Part shown: positions 54,574 through 64,000 of the stretch, piece after piece
How the letters are laid out: every line of letters begins with the position of its first letter
How positions within the stretch are numbered: position 1 is the first letter of the stretch
Origin: Apodospora peruviana
Taxonomy: Eukaryota > Ascomycota > Sordariomycetes > Sordariales > Lasiosphaeriaceae
Direction of reading: 5' to 3'
Length of the DNA stretch: 64,000 bases
Assembly (NCBI GenBank): GCA_033439685.1
Contig: JAUEDM010000002.1
Coordinates: forward strand, 1,612,001-1,676,000
Position numbers and translations under genes: made by a program
The notes under the pieces: model-generated
Told to the model about the DNA's origin: nothing
The model's input: only the letters and a program-made list of their open reading frames with translations
Database searches by the model: none

Positions 54574-55815
54574 TCAACGTTGTCCACTTAAGGGGCCCTT
54601 GCCGGTAAGCTTGATACTTCTTCTCCTCGCCGCCAGTCCGCTGAGAATGCCCCTCTTGGCCCCCGTTTCTGGGGATGATGATGGAGAAACCGGCTGCTCC
54701 TGTGGCGGCGGCACCATCATTGCGTTCTTCTTAGCCGCCTTAACGATATCGTTGTATGTGACGGGCGTCTGTGGCGTTCTTGGCTGGGCAGGTGGCTGCT
54801 CGTCAAGTCCCGCAGATGGCGGCATCGTCGAAACGCGCGTGAGGTTGTCTCGGGACGGCCCATCGCCACTTAATGTGAAAGAATGCCTCGCCGAAACGGG
54901 AGTGGCGAAGGGGTCGCGGGGGGCTTGTCCTGCTGGCTGTGGCGAGAAGTTGCCGAGAAAAGGCCTGCTCCTCTTCCTCACGAGACTAAAAGTCCTCCCT
55001 ACCCCCTTTAGTATCTGTGTCGGCGTCTTTGGCGGCTTCGCGTCCTCTGGTGTATCTGCACTCTTGGGCAGCTCGAGTGAGTATGTGCTACCGTTTGCAT
55101 ACGGGTCAATGTTGAGGAAGGGCGGCCGCTTCTTGGTCATGATATCGGCAAGAAGGCTGCTCTTTCTTCCCGACTGAGGAGAACGGGAAGGAGAAGACAT
55201 GGAGCTCGCCGGACTGGATGGCCTGTCACGTTCGGGAGAATGGGATGACGCGTTGCTCAATCGCTTCCCTGCTGTGCTGGTCGAGCTCGGTGATAGAGAC
55301 CTTCGACGTAGAGATAGGTCAACGATCGACGGCTTGCCCGAGTAGATCACCGATACCACCCGTGCCGTGTCTTCGTGGCTCCCCATCCGTGTCGGCGAGG
55401 TTACGTCCTCGTTGCTCGAATCGTAATCGTAATCTGAAAAGTCGTCTGCTTCGGAGGAGGCGTCCTCTTCAGACGAGAGATAGACATCCAGGGGTGTGGC
55501 CTGGCAAGGTGTCGCCGTCTCGATAGATCCACCTAACTTCAAGCCGTGGTTATCGAGAAGCCGTGATGCGGGTCGTAGGGCACTCTTCTGTGGTAATGCT
55601 GGTGCAGTCTCCTCCGCGCGCACCCTCTTCGGGCTCGGAGCCACAGCGTCGGTGTCATCCATCTCGTAGAAGTTGTCTAAACTTGAGTGGTCGTATACTG
55701 TTTGCTGTACTGGGAATATTCGTTGGCTGTCGTCAACGGATTGGGTCTTGGTATATGAGCTATCTGAGTGGCTCGCCTCCCTGAGAGGGAGCGGTCGTTG
55801 GACAAAAGACGTCAT
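54574..55815 (-). CDS. Ser/Pro-rich hypothetical protein of conserved fungal type
   Basis: Single exon, 413 aa from the ATG at 55815. Not recognised as a named family. The head is MTSFVQRPLPLREASHSD. An acidic Ser/Asp/Glu stretch (YLSSEEDASSEADDFSDYDY) follows in the first third, then a Ser/Pro-rich region, a conserved-looking block KSSLLADIMTKKRPPFLNID and TPTQILKGVGRTFSLVRKRS, a TPQTPVTYNDIVKAAKKNAM helix, and a basic end, SGLAARRRSIKLTGKG. Many SP/TP sites suggest phosphorylation; the basic patches could be nuclear signals. The frame is open upstream to an ATG at 56184 (536 aa), but that extension is Pro/Trp/His-rich and unlike the rest, so it is more likely 5'UTR. Confidence 0.7.
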   Translation of the reverse strand: MTSFVQRPLPLREASHSDSSYTKTQSVDDSQRIFPVQQTVYDHSSLDNFYEMDDTDAVAPSPKRVRAEETAPALPQKSALRPASRLLDNHGLKLGGSIETATPCQATPLDVYLSSEEDASSEADDFSDYDYDSSNEDVTSPTRMGSHEDTARVVSVIYSGKPSIVDLSLRRRSLSPSSTSTAGKRLSNASSHSPERDRPSSPASSMSSPSRSPQSGRKSSLLADIMTKKRPPFLNIDPYANGSTYSLELPKSADTPEDAKPPKTPTQILKGVGRTFSLVRKRSRPFLGNFSPQPAGQAPRDPFATPVSARHSFTLSGDGPSRDNLTRVSTMPPSAGLDEQPPAQPRTPQTPVTYNDIVKAAKKNAMMVPPPQEQPVSPSSSPETGAKRGILSGLAARRRSIKLTGKGPLSGQR

Positions 55816-58800
55816 GTCCCTACACTGGCATCGATGGTGATCTGAGGTGTCAAGGGAAGAATGGTTGATGTCTCGAGACGATGTCTTTGGTCTGTTGATG
55901 GGTGGGTCGAGTGTGTATAGTGGCGTGAAAATGGGGAGGAAGATCCAAGGTCCCGAGTCCCCATGAGGGAGGGAGGGAGGTATTTTATCAATCCGGCTGT
56001 CCAAGCCGTATCCTGCATTAAGTTGCATTGTACCTTGACTGGACAGTGCAGGTGAAGGGGGGGTCGGCGGCCAGAAAGCGAGCCACGGCCTAACTGGTCT
56101 GAAGAACCTGGCCCTGTTCGTCAAGCAATGTACCTTGGGTACGGCGGTACATCTGTGAGGCCCGAATCTGCGCATGGCATGCATGAACTTTCAAGCCAAG
56201 CCAAGCGAAGAGTGCAACTGAAAGAGCAAGACATGCAGACAGGCAAGACAAATCACAAATGGGCGTCCACACCCCTTCCTCGCTGCGGAAGGAGAATGCA
56301 ATGGGGGAGGGAGCCAGTACGTGGTGCAGTAGACTTCTACCCCGTACTCCGTGCAAACACGGAGACCCGGCAACTGCTTCATGATGGATGAGCTTAACAA
56401 GAACATACTTTCCGTCTCCGTGTCTCGCACCTGCACTTGCACCATGATTTGATTCTAGGAGAAGGAGGCCGGGGGGTCGAGGGGAGGGCGGAGGGGTACC
56501 CAGCCCCGGCCACGGAAGGAGGCAGTGGACAGAGCAAGTGCGAGTCTTCACTTATGGCTGTTGCTGTCGCTGCCTCAATTGGCCAGAGGGGTCAAGCCGT
56601 GGTTGGCCGAAAGGCGTTTCAGGTTGAACAGAGCTCGAGTCGGCTTTCAGAGTTTTGACGTGCTTCTTCTTCTTGGAGACGCCTGCACACGCTAGTGCCC
56701 CTTCAAAAAGTTATCGGATTTCCGTGTCTTTGACGTCCCAAGTCGACAACTGGAAACACTTCCTCGATATCGAGGCGGTCTGAGTAGGTACCTAAGCTGT
56801 CTGTCTACCTACCCAAACTGAAGTCACAGCCACCTACCACAAAGGCCTGAGGACTAACAGCATCAACTGCTGGGACTAGTTCTTACTTTTCGTCATCCTG
56901 ATCCATCAAGGTCTTGAACACCTCATCGCTTTTACAATCGTTACTCGGCTCCTTCTTGGAAGGGGTCGTCTCTCGACCAGGGGCGGGGACTAGCAAGGGG
57001 ACCCAGCCTTTCTGATGTTGCCGGTCGGAGTGGACATTGGCGGGCAAGGGTTCATGACGGGGGTTGTGCAGCTGCCTGTGATTGGGCCTGCCCGGTGCAA
57101 CACCGACGACCCGACTTTGACGGCGGCAACCTCGAGGCACGGTTCATTGGAGAATTGCTTGCATCAGTCACAAGCAACGAGGGTCAAGAGGCAAAAACCC
57201 CGTACTTGGCGTTGCAAAAAAGCTAACTTATACTCCGTACTCTTGGGTAGGAGTCGGCGAGTGTGCACACGCAAGAGAATCCATTCTCTGCTCTATTCAG
57301 GCCTTTCAATGAAGTGAGGAATCTGCATTTCAGAGTCCAGCAACACCCAACCGATCGGGAACACGCCACCCCGGGCCTCGCGGACAGGCGGCCTGGTGGT
57401 CCAGGCAAGCAAGACAGTGAAGCCCCCGAAGGCGATAGCTTCTATTTCTTGAATACGTGGCATTGCCCCACGATAAATACAAACTGTCGCTCCCGATGGT
57501 GCGACCTAGGAAGCCCTTTCTGGGGCTGTGGATTCATACAGGCTTCAATCGTTCGTTGGAAGGCCGAGAATGATGGCTTAGGCGGACCAGCAACGGCACA
57601 GCTCTCTCCCCTAATCACTTATAGCGGCCTCGCTCCGCTTCTCGATTGCCTCTAGAGCATAACGATACAGATTGCCCAAGGGGAGCTAGGCTGCCTCGCC
57701 AACAGCGGCTCACCTGTCGGATCAGGACGGACGGGATAAATAAAATCCAGTCGGTGGCAGCATCGGGTGCGGCCCTTTTCTTCCTCTCGCCCAGCCATTT
57801 ACAACATGCCATTCGACGACTTGAGATCGTCAATATTCTGACCAGTTGCATGTACGCCTGTACGCCTGTGCCTGACTGCACTGAATGGAAAGGCCGGGTT
57901 GCCGTCCGACAGTCTACGCGGACGTACGTGTTAAAGGAGGGACATATGATCACCTTTAAGTGTGCATCGCGGGCGGGCCAACCACAGTTGTCGATTGTCG
58001 TTGGACATGGGAGAGGGTGACACTGCCCCTTTTGTCCCTTTATGTGTGTGTGGGAGCTACCAGTCCTCAGCCAGCCCAACTAGAGAGAATCAGTTGACTG
58101 ATCGATCTGAAGCTGGTAATTCGCTGGTTTAGGTGAAGTGGTTCCCTGTTGACATGCGCAGCAACCAAGCTTTAGCACGCTTGCTCCGGCCAAATCACAG
58201 CGCAAGGAACATGTTTTCGTCTTGGTTCTAAACTGGCGACACAAGCCACATGCTGTCGCGAAAACATTCAGCTCCTCACCGAACTCGATGATGGGGACTT
58301 TATCTTTTGCATCTCGGGTAAACTGCACATGGTTGTCTGTTTCGCAAACCTGCACCTCAGGGCATCTCTCATCAAGGCGTTTCGAGTTGCATTTGGCCCA
58401 GGGTCAGAGCACATATATCATTCCCAGGTCAGCCACAACGCCGGCGATAATGGAAACTAGAAACAATTCCTGATACAAGAGCCATCTTGGGTAGAGAACC
58501 AAAAGAAGGGGAATCCCGGTTTGTTCGTCTGATCTTTCGCTTCCAAACAACACAGAGCTCGTCCTTTTGCCATGGGTGTCAGAAGATCAAACGCTCTTTT
58601 GGCAAATCTGTGACGCTTCAAAGGTAACTCTAAAACCTTACTCCTCACGTCTGAGAGCACGCACCTCACCCACGCGAAGCGCACACTGATAAGGATGACC
58701 CCACCTCCACATGGAATGCCTGAGTGCGTACGACAACGATGCAACAGCAAGAGGCAAAGAGCGGACGGCATGGCACATGGCAAATGGCGCGCGCAATATC

Positions 58801-61800
58801 GAAACAGTTTGAAGTGAAAAGAGAGATACCACAAAAACCCGTTTTGCGTTGCGTGGCGTCATCCTCGATACAGACAGTCTTTTGGGGATGTCACCTATTC
58901 CTCATCGGGTTTAAGGTGCTGCTGTTCGTATCTGCAAATTGCAACCTCACCTGCTCAGTTTGCATCATCGCTCATCAACGTCAATCCTTTTCTCTTTCTA
59001 CCAAGTTTTCAGGTCAGAGTAGAAATATGAACAGCGACCATGATGATGGTTTTTAAGTGATCCTGCATCCACTTCAAATCCAACACATTTGCGTCATGCC
59101 AGACAGGCAGAACAAATTGAGTTCCGAGTTATTAGAAAGTGACGGAGTGAGAGAGAGGCCCAAGCTCCCTTCCCCAAAACGCCACAGGTAAAGCCAACCA
59201 ATCACAGGTCTTTTCTGCTTTTTTGTTCCAAGGAGTGGCTGCGATTTATTGATTGGGTTTAGTGCGGGCTGCCCGCCCGGGCTGCGGGTTGACGGGTGGT
59301 GGTGGAGCAGTTGCCCGTGTTGCTAAATTTGTATCACACGGATCTTCCACTGCCTCGGGGCGGGCAATGCCGAATTACGGATCCGTACCGACCGACTACA
59401 CTAACCTCACCTCAAGTAGTGTAAGTTAACCCAACGGCGTGAACGTGACTCGAGACACTTACTGTATGTATTACCATCAAATGTCATGAAAGACATTGAA
59501 AGTCCAGACTGAAGTCTCTTGAAGTCCATCTAGCCAGCTTGTAAGATACCTACGTACTCGCCCGACACTGCTGCCCGATGCCGGACCGGAAGGCTGTGTG
59601 TGGCACAAGATAACTAGATACACTTTTTACTCTGTACATGCTTACTTTTATGTTAGAGTAAGCCAACGGCTTGGTGCGGCTGACCATCAGCGGTTGATGG
59701 GAATTGCCTAGTGAACAGAGTTTGACTCGGTAGAATTAACTTTCCATGATTCCATATTCTGCGGCTGGAATGTTAACCTACTTCGAAAATGTCTCTGTTG
59801 CGATGAGATGTCTTATCTCGTGGTCTCAGTCCAGTTGTCTGGTTGACTATATTCTGATAATATCTTGCCAACATTCCACATCCCTTCCTTCGACCAACTA
59901 CGTATCTGAATCATCCAAGATCGGTCAGATTCGTATGGATCTTCCCCAGGGTCGTGTCGCCTGTCAGGGCGGTCGATCCGAGACACTAAACTTGCCCTCG
60001 TTCAAAGAAGCCCTTGGATTACTGGGAGAATATTCGTCATCTTCCTCTCCTCTGATCCGTCATCATTCATACTTCTGTAAATAAATTGGAGGTCTTGCAC
60101 TTTGCATGTCCGAAGGCTGGCAGTACATCTGTATAAGCCTCCACCAGAATGTGAACAATCCAAGCAGCCTTATTTCCTCAAAATCCTCCAACAATAAAAT
60201 CAAGGCGAAAATAAAAAAGATACACCCACGCACATACGCCAACGTGGACCGGCAAACCCTCCGCTGCTTACGGTATGAGTCCGGAACCATCTTCAGCCGT
60301 ACTCCACACCATTAACTTCAGCTGAGCACGACCCGCACATAGTTAGTATGCTTCATGTTGAATTGCCCCGCAGAATTCGGTATCAGCAACAGCTAAACTT
60401 CCTAGGTAAGTGAGGAGTGTGACTACGTACTTGTTGTTTGAGATGTCTACAAACTGTATGGGAATCTGGCAGCCACTTTTACATGGTAGTAGTTCAGGCT
60501 TATCTAGGAGGTCTCCATCACCGACGGATTGGTATGACTGCAAATCCACAATGACGGACAAATGTGGCTCCATACCTTTACCGCCTTTATGTGGCGGAGA
60601 TGAAGATATCTGGGGGGCTCGTGGATAGTTGGCCAAGATTACTCGAGGGAGACAGTGGTTGGTTGGTTTGACAGTTGACCGGGTCGAAGCCAGCCCAAAG
60701 CCGCCGGGCATTCTCTCTGTTTTAGAACATAGGTACTTATTGATCTCCACGGGCGAGCTACGATGAGAAGATGGGCAGTCAGTCGATCGTAAAATTGACA
60801 GTCCCTGTCCTGCAAACCTAGGTAGTTGGTCGTTTATACGTCCCTATACGCAGAACTCAGGAGGCGTCCGGGTTGAAAGACACAGCGTGGTGGGCCAAAC
60901 AGTAAATTGTGAATCGGCCAACGAAGTGTTCGTACCTGAAGAGAAAACCAACACGCACCAGACCATTTGATGATGCGTATAAACGCCCAATATTTACCAG
61001 GTTACAGCTAAGCCAACAGTTCAGTCGTGTTAGTCGCCTGAGCATAAGGTCTTTAATAAGTCTCAGTAAAGAATCTGCTGACATAGCAAGCCAGTCCCAC
61101 AGTTCCGTTGTCTGCTCAAAGAAAATGGTACGTACAGCAACTCCTTACTCACCTAGGTATCTTCCTATCCCGGACTTGAATTGGACTCGGAGGCGGTGTC
61201 GGTACGGCCCCACCCACAACGGTGTTGCTCGCCGGCCGGCCGGCTACCTATATATCATACCAAATCCGGGCCAACAACACCGAGGCTAACAAGGCTGAGC
61301 TGTTTCGGATTTCGGATTCCAGGCCGATTACGGGGCCGCTTACTTTGCGCCTTTCTGATCCGAGGTAAAAATAAACATAAAAGGCCGGACCGGGTCCCGT
61401 CCGTAATGCGTAGTGGCCGCCGGTCGGCCGGCCCATAAACAGCATGGCCGCCCGCCCGGTTCCTGACCGACCAAGTCCGAGACAGAAGATAGGTAGGCTT
61501 AATCAGAATGGCAGAATCCTTGGAATCTGCCATGGTCTTCTGTTCCTCGTGGCTTGCATTCAATCAATCTTTTCCAGCGCAATGTATGCACTCAATGTTT
61601 GCTTTCCAACTGAATTGCCCCTTTCTCTCCTTTTCACCCCTATATCCACCTAATTGGTACCTATCACCCCTGACTAACTTCCATACTTTCGCAACTGCAC
61701 TTACTCCTCCAAGAGAGTGATCATGCCTAATAATGACCACAACATGATCACCAGTTCTTTCTTATTTTTTCGCGTTGGTGTACGGACGCCTCAGCTGCTA

Positions 61801-62553
61801 GACTAAACATCCAACCCTTTCATCCGATCATACAAAACAATATTATTAAGATATTCTATATGAGGTAGGTAAGCCCGCTGCTCAGCAGGTACGTCGGTCG
61901 GAGGGTGTTACAAGCATAATTAACAACATATGAACAACGAAGCCAAAAGAAGAAAGGAAATCAATAAAGAGGAAGGAAGTAAAGGTCTAAAAGTTCTTGA
62001 CTTCTGACACCCTAACAGAGTGTTAAAAGAGAAGGGACATTCGACCCCAAACCCGACCTGTCATGTTGCTGAACATAGAGGACCCGAACCGAGACTCTTT
62101 CTGCCCCATTTTTGTGCTGATTTCCTTTTAATAAACGAATCCCATCATACACATCTTTGACCCGCCGCCGCTATCATGAAATCAAAGACGTCCCACCAAC
62201 ACTTGCTCTCCCAGCCAGTAGGGGGACCAAATCCAAATCGGGTTTGTCCTCGCCTGTCTGGTCTTCCCATACGTCGTTCATTAAAGAGGCCAGTCGGACC
62301 GTTTATTGCAGTGATCTTTTCCGCGTATAACTCCCGTAAATGAGTAACCGAGTTGCCATCAATACAATGCCCCGAAGTCTTGCCGTCGTCCCAACCAGGC
62401 AACCGAAGCCTATCTTGTGGTTCGGCGGCGCCGCCTCATCTGTTACTTCCATACTCTGGTAACTGGCTTTGCGCTGGCACAAACTTCTACAGGAGATGCA
62501 GGTCGAACCAGCAGACCCCTTGAAGCGTGCGCGTTGCCACACTCTAACCCAGC
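55816..62553. other. Gene-poor region of 6.7 kb
   Basis: I find no recognisable protein, tRNA or rRNA. Weak ORF candidates without domains are 59746-60084 (+, 112 aa, true ATG) and 57140-56883 (-, 85 aa, acidic end DQDDEK). Dispersed motifs: TACTCCGT at 56344 and 57231; TACCTAGGTA-like at 56785, 60401, 60817 and 61151. GC-rich palindromic patches lie at 61231-61244 and 61413-61432. Flanking genes are divergent in origin (54.6 kb and 62.6 kb are both minus strand), so this is upstream of the hypothetical gene and downstream of the elongase gene. Confidence 0.45.
61231..61244 (+). repeat. GC-rich perfect palindrome inside an inverted repeat
   Basis: GCCGGCCGGCCGGC is self-complementary. It lies between CGGTGTTG (61220-61227) and its complement CAACACCG (61275-61282). 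Confidence 0.7.
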
Positions 62554-63750
62554 TCAAGCCTTCCGAGACCGAGTGACGGAGCCGTTGGTCTTGACGCCCG
62601 AGGACTTGGCGCTTCCATTAGCCGCGCCTCCGCTGAGGACGTAGTTCGGGTCCGGCAGAGGAGCCTGGCTCATTCTGCGCACAGCCTTGCGGCCACTGGG
62701 GCGCTTTCCATCCTTCTTATAGGTGGCGATGTAGAAGGAGATGAACAGAACAAGGTAAGAGCTGATAATACCCATGCCCGAGAAAGCAGCGAACTCCTCG
62801 CCGGCGCACTTGCCAGAATTGGGCATCCACTGGAAGTAGGTCGAGGTGAAGTATGTATAGGAAGCGAAGTAGACAAAGCCTAATGTGTTGATTAGCGCCT
62901 ATCGGCCAGAAACGAGGACTCCGATACATACCAAGATCAATGACGAACTGGATAATCTGGAGACGAGTAATCCACTCCTTCCACCAGATGCGAATGCCAC
63001 GTGCGCTCTGGAAGTAGTACCAGTACATGACGACGTGAACAGTCAGGTTGAGGGTGATGGGCACCCACGACACCGCAGTCGACCCAATCAGTTGAGTGTA
63101 GCACAGGAGGGCCGTCGCGCCGTGGTGATAGCAGTGGAGGAAGGCTGAGAGCCGGTCAGTCAGTAATTGGTTGAAATGCGGAAGTGCCAAGAAAGGCTTA
63201 CTCAGGGGCTTCTTCTTGAGGAACAAAAAGCAGGTATCAAGGAGTTCGAGGTACTTGGTTAGGTAGTTCAACTAAAGACTTGGTCAGCGCCATGCGACTT
63301 TCGATGAAGCAGCGGATCGTGACGGACGTAGTAGAGGACAACCAGGGGCTGAGTCCAACCGCCATCCGCATCGCAGATGGCGTAGAAGATACCCTTGCGG
63401 GCCACGGTTCCAAGCAGCTGCTCAATGAAGAGCACGAGCAGAATCCCGCTGATGGCGGTCAGGTAGAAGTTGTGAATCAAGAAGAGAGTTCTCAGCTTGA
63501 ACGGCTCGCGGTTGCGCATCAGTTGCCGACCGCCAAAGATAATGGTGTAGTAAATGATGATGAAGATGCTCGTCTCTTTCAACGTCGACATGGGCGTCTT
63601 GCCCGGGACGAATTTGAAGTCTTCTGCGGGGTAGCCGGCGACGGCCTCGAAGGCCTTGCTGAAAATGGGCCATAGATGGACGCCGAACGGACGATCGAGG
63701 GTCGGAACGGGGATCTTGTCGAATAACGCGGCGGGGCTTGCGGTCGCCAT
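62554..63750 (-). CDS. ELO-family very-long-chain fatty-acid elongase (3-ketoacyl-CoA synthase)
   Basis: Exons 63750-63328, 63271-63202, 63144-62932 and 62879-62554, 343 aa. ELO proteins are ER membrane enzymes that condense malonyl-CoA with acyl-CoA in sphingolipid and fatty-acid elongation. Family marks are all present: LFLIHNFYLTAISG, YYLNYLTKYLELLDTCF, KKKPLTFLHCYHHGAT with the HxxHH box (His168, His171, His172), NLTVHVVMYWYYFQSA and TRLQIIQFVIDLG. The polar C-terminus (SVTRSRKA) lacks a clear KKxx signal, though RSRKA is basic. Yeast has Elo1/2/3; the sequence alone does not decide which it matches. An upstream ATG at 63824 opens a frame overlapping the start. Confidence 0.93.
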
Positions 63751-64000
63751 TTTGAGAATGTCAGTTCAGTTGTGCGACGATCAGGCTCTAGATATAAGTC
63801 AATTAGACGGATGACTCTCGGCATGTGAGAAGGAATAGGAGATGGCGCACGACTTTTGTATCGTTGAATACGGGGTACGCAATGCGATGCAAGAAATTTT
63901 CGTAGGACAATCGGGAGTCGCGGATCGCCGACTTGGGGGGTCAGATTAGGCGATAGATCAGCCACCAACAGACTGCAAGACAAACAGAAATGATGGTCAG
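63751..64000. promoter_or_regulatory. Elongase leader and promoter, with upstream ORF
   Basis: Upstream ATG at 63824 (minus) starts an 81-codon frame that overlaps the main start out of frame and ends at 63579. At 63974-63985 the minus strand reads a pyrimidine run ending in TTGCAG, a possible 5'UTR splice acceptor. Confidence 0.4.

Noticed and set aside
56883..57140. 85-codon minus-strand frame with acidic end
   Set aside because: The last 28 residues look protein-like, but no neighbouring exon or family could be found; kept only as a weak candidate in the gene-poor region.
59746..60084. 112-codon plus-strand ATG frame
   Set aside because: No domain, signal peptide or convincing upstream signals; length is within chance for AT-balanced spacer.

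Overview
The window looks like nuclear DNA of a filamentous ascomycete, most likely a Sordariomycete and possibly Sordariales. Most genes carry several short introns of about 50-90 bp with GT-AG ends and CTAAC/CTGAC-like branch sites close to the acceptor. The proteome is fungal throughout: Urc4, Psd1, Vps5, bL31m, DUF6590, Med10, TAF5, glycogenin and an ELO elongase. Coding regions are GC-rich and the spacers are long and more AT-rich. There are no operons, CRISPR arrays, intact transposons or organelle genes. The order-level placement is an impression from protein style; it was not computed.

Layout. 0-5 kb: the 5' end of an unknown minus-strand gene cut by the left edge, then a seven-exon DUF6590 protein with a Tyr/Gln-rich repeat. 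7-14 kb: three redox or metabolic genes on the plus strand, namely a cytochrome-P450-reductase-like FAD/NADPH reductase without an FMN domain, URC4 (uracil catabolism, DUF1688), and a nitroreductase-family protein with a possible mitochondrial presequence. 14.6-19.5 kb: mitochondrial phosphatidylserine decarboxylase, divergent from a ubiquitin-like ER membrane protein of the HERP/Usa1 type. 20.5-24.1 kb: an SDR oxidoreductase and a four-exon small secreted Cys-containing protein. 24.7-31.7 kb: MED10 and TAF5 divergent from one 646-bp spacer, then the retromer sorting nexin VPS5. 32.8-37.8 kb: mitoribosomal bL31m divergent from a flavin-reductase-domain protein, FKBP12 (FPR1), and a seven-exon aquaporin with an NPM variant. 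39-44.6 kb: cytosolic HSP90 with a probable 5'UTR intron, then a Mn-type cation diffusion facilitator. 45-51 kb: a degenerate 2EXR/F-box-like fragment and glycogenin with a GC-AG intron. 51.3 kb: an intron-containing tRNA-Glu(CTC). 54.6-55.8 kb: a Ser/Pro-rich conserved-type hypothetical protein. 55.8-62.5 kb is gene-poor. 62.6-63.75 kb: an ELO-family fatty-acid elongase.

Most of the window is housekeeping chromosome, and I do not see a clear new multi-gene system. The points most worth a second look are the FMN-less reductase with its N-terminal Cys cluster, its neighbourhood with URC4 and a nitroreductase (the bacterial Rut uracil pathway also uses a nitroreductase-family enzyme and a flavin reductase), the two dispersed intergenic motifs (TACCTAGGTA and TACGGAGTA), the stopless introns of length divisible by three in VPS5 and glycogenin, and two small secreted-protein candidates. 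Exon structures come from splice-site reading with reading-frame checks; every multi-exon model listed sums to a whole number of codons.
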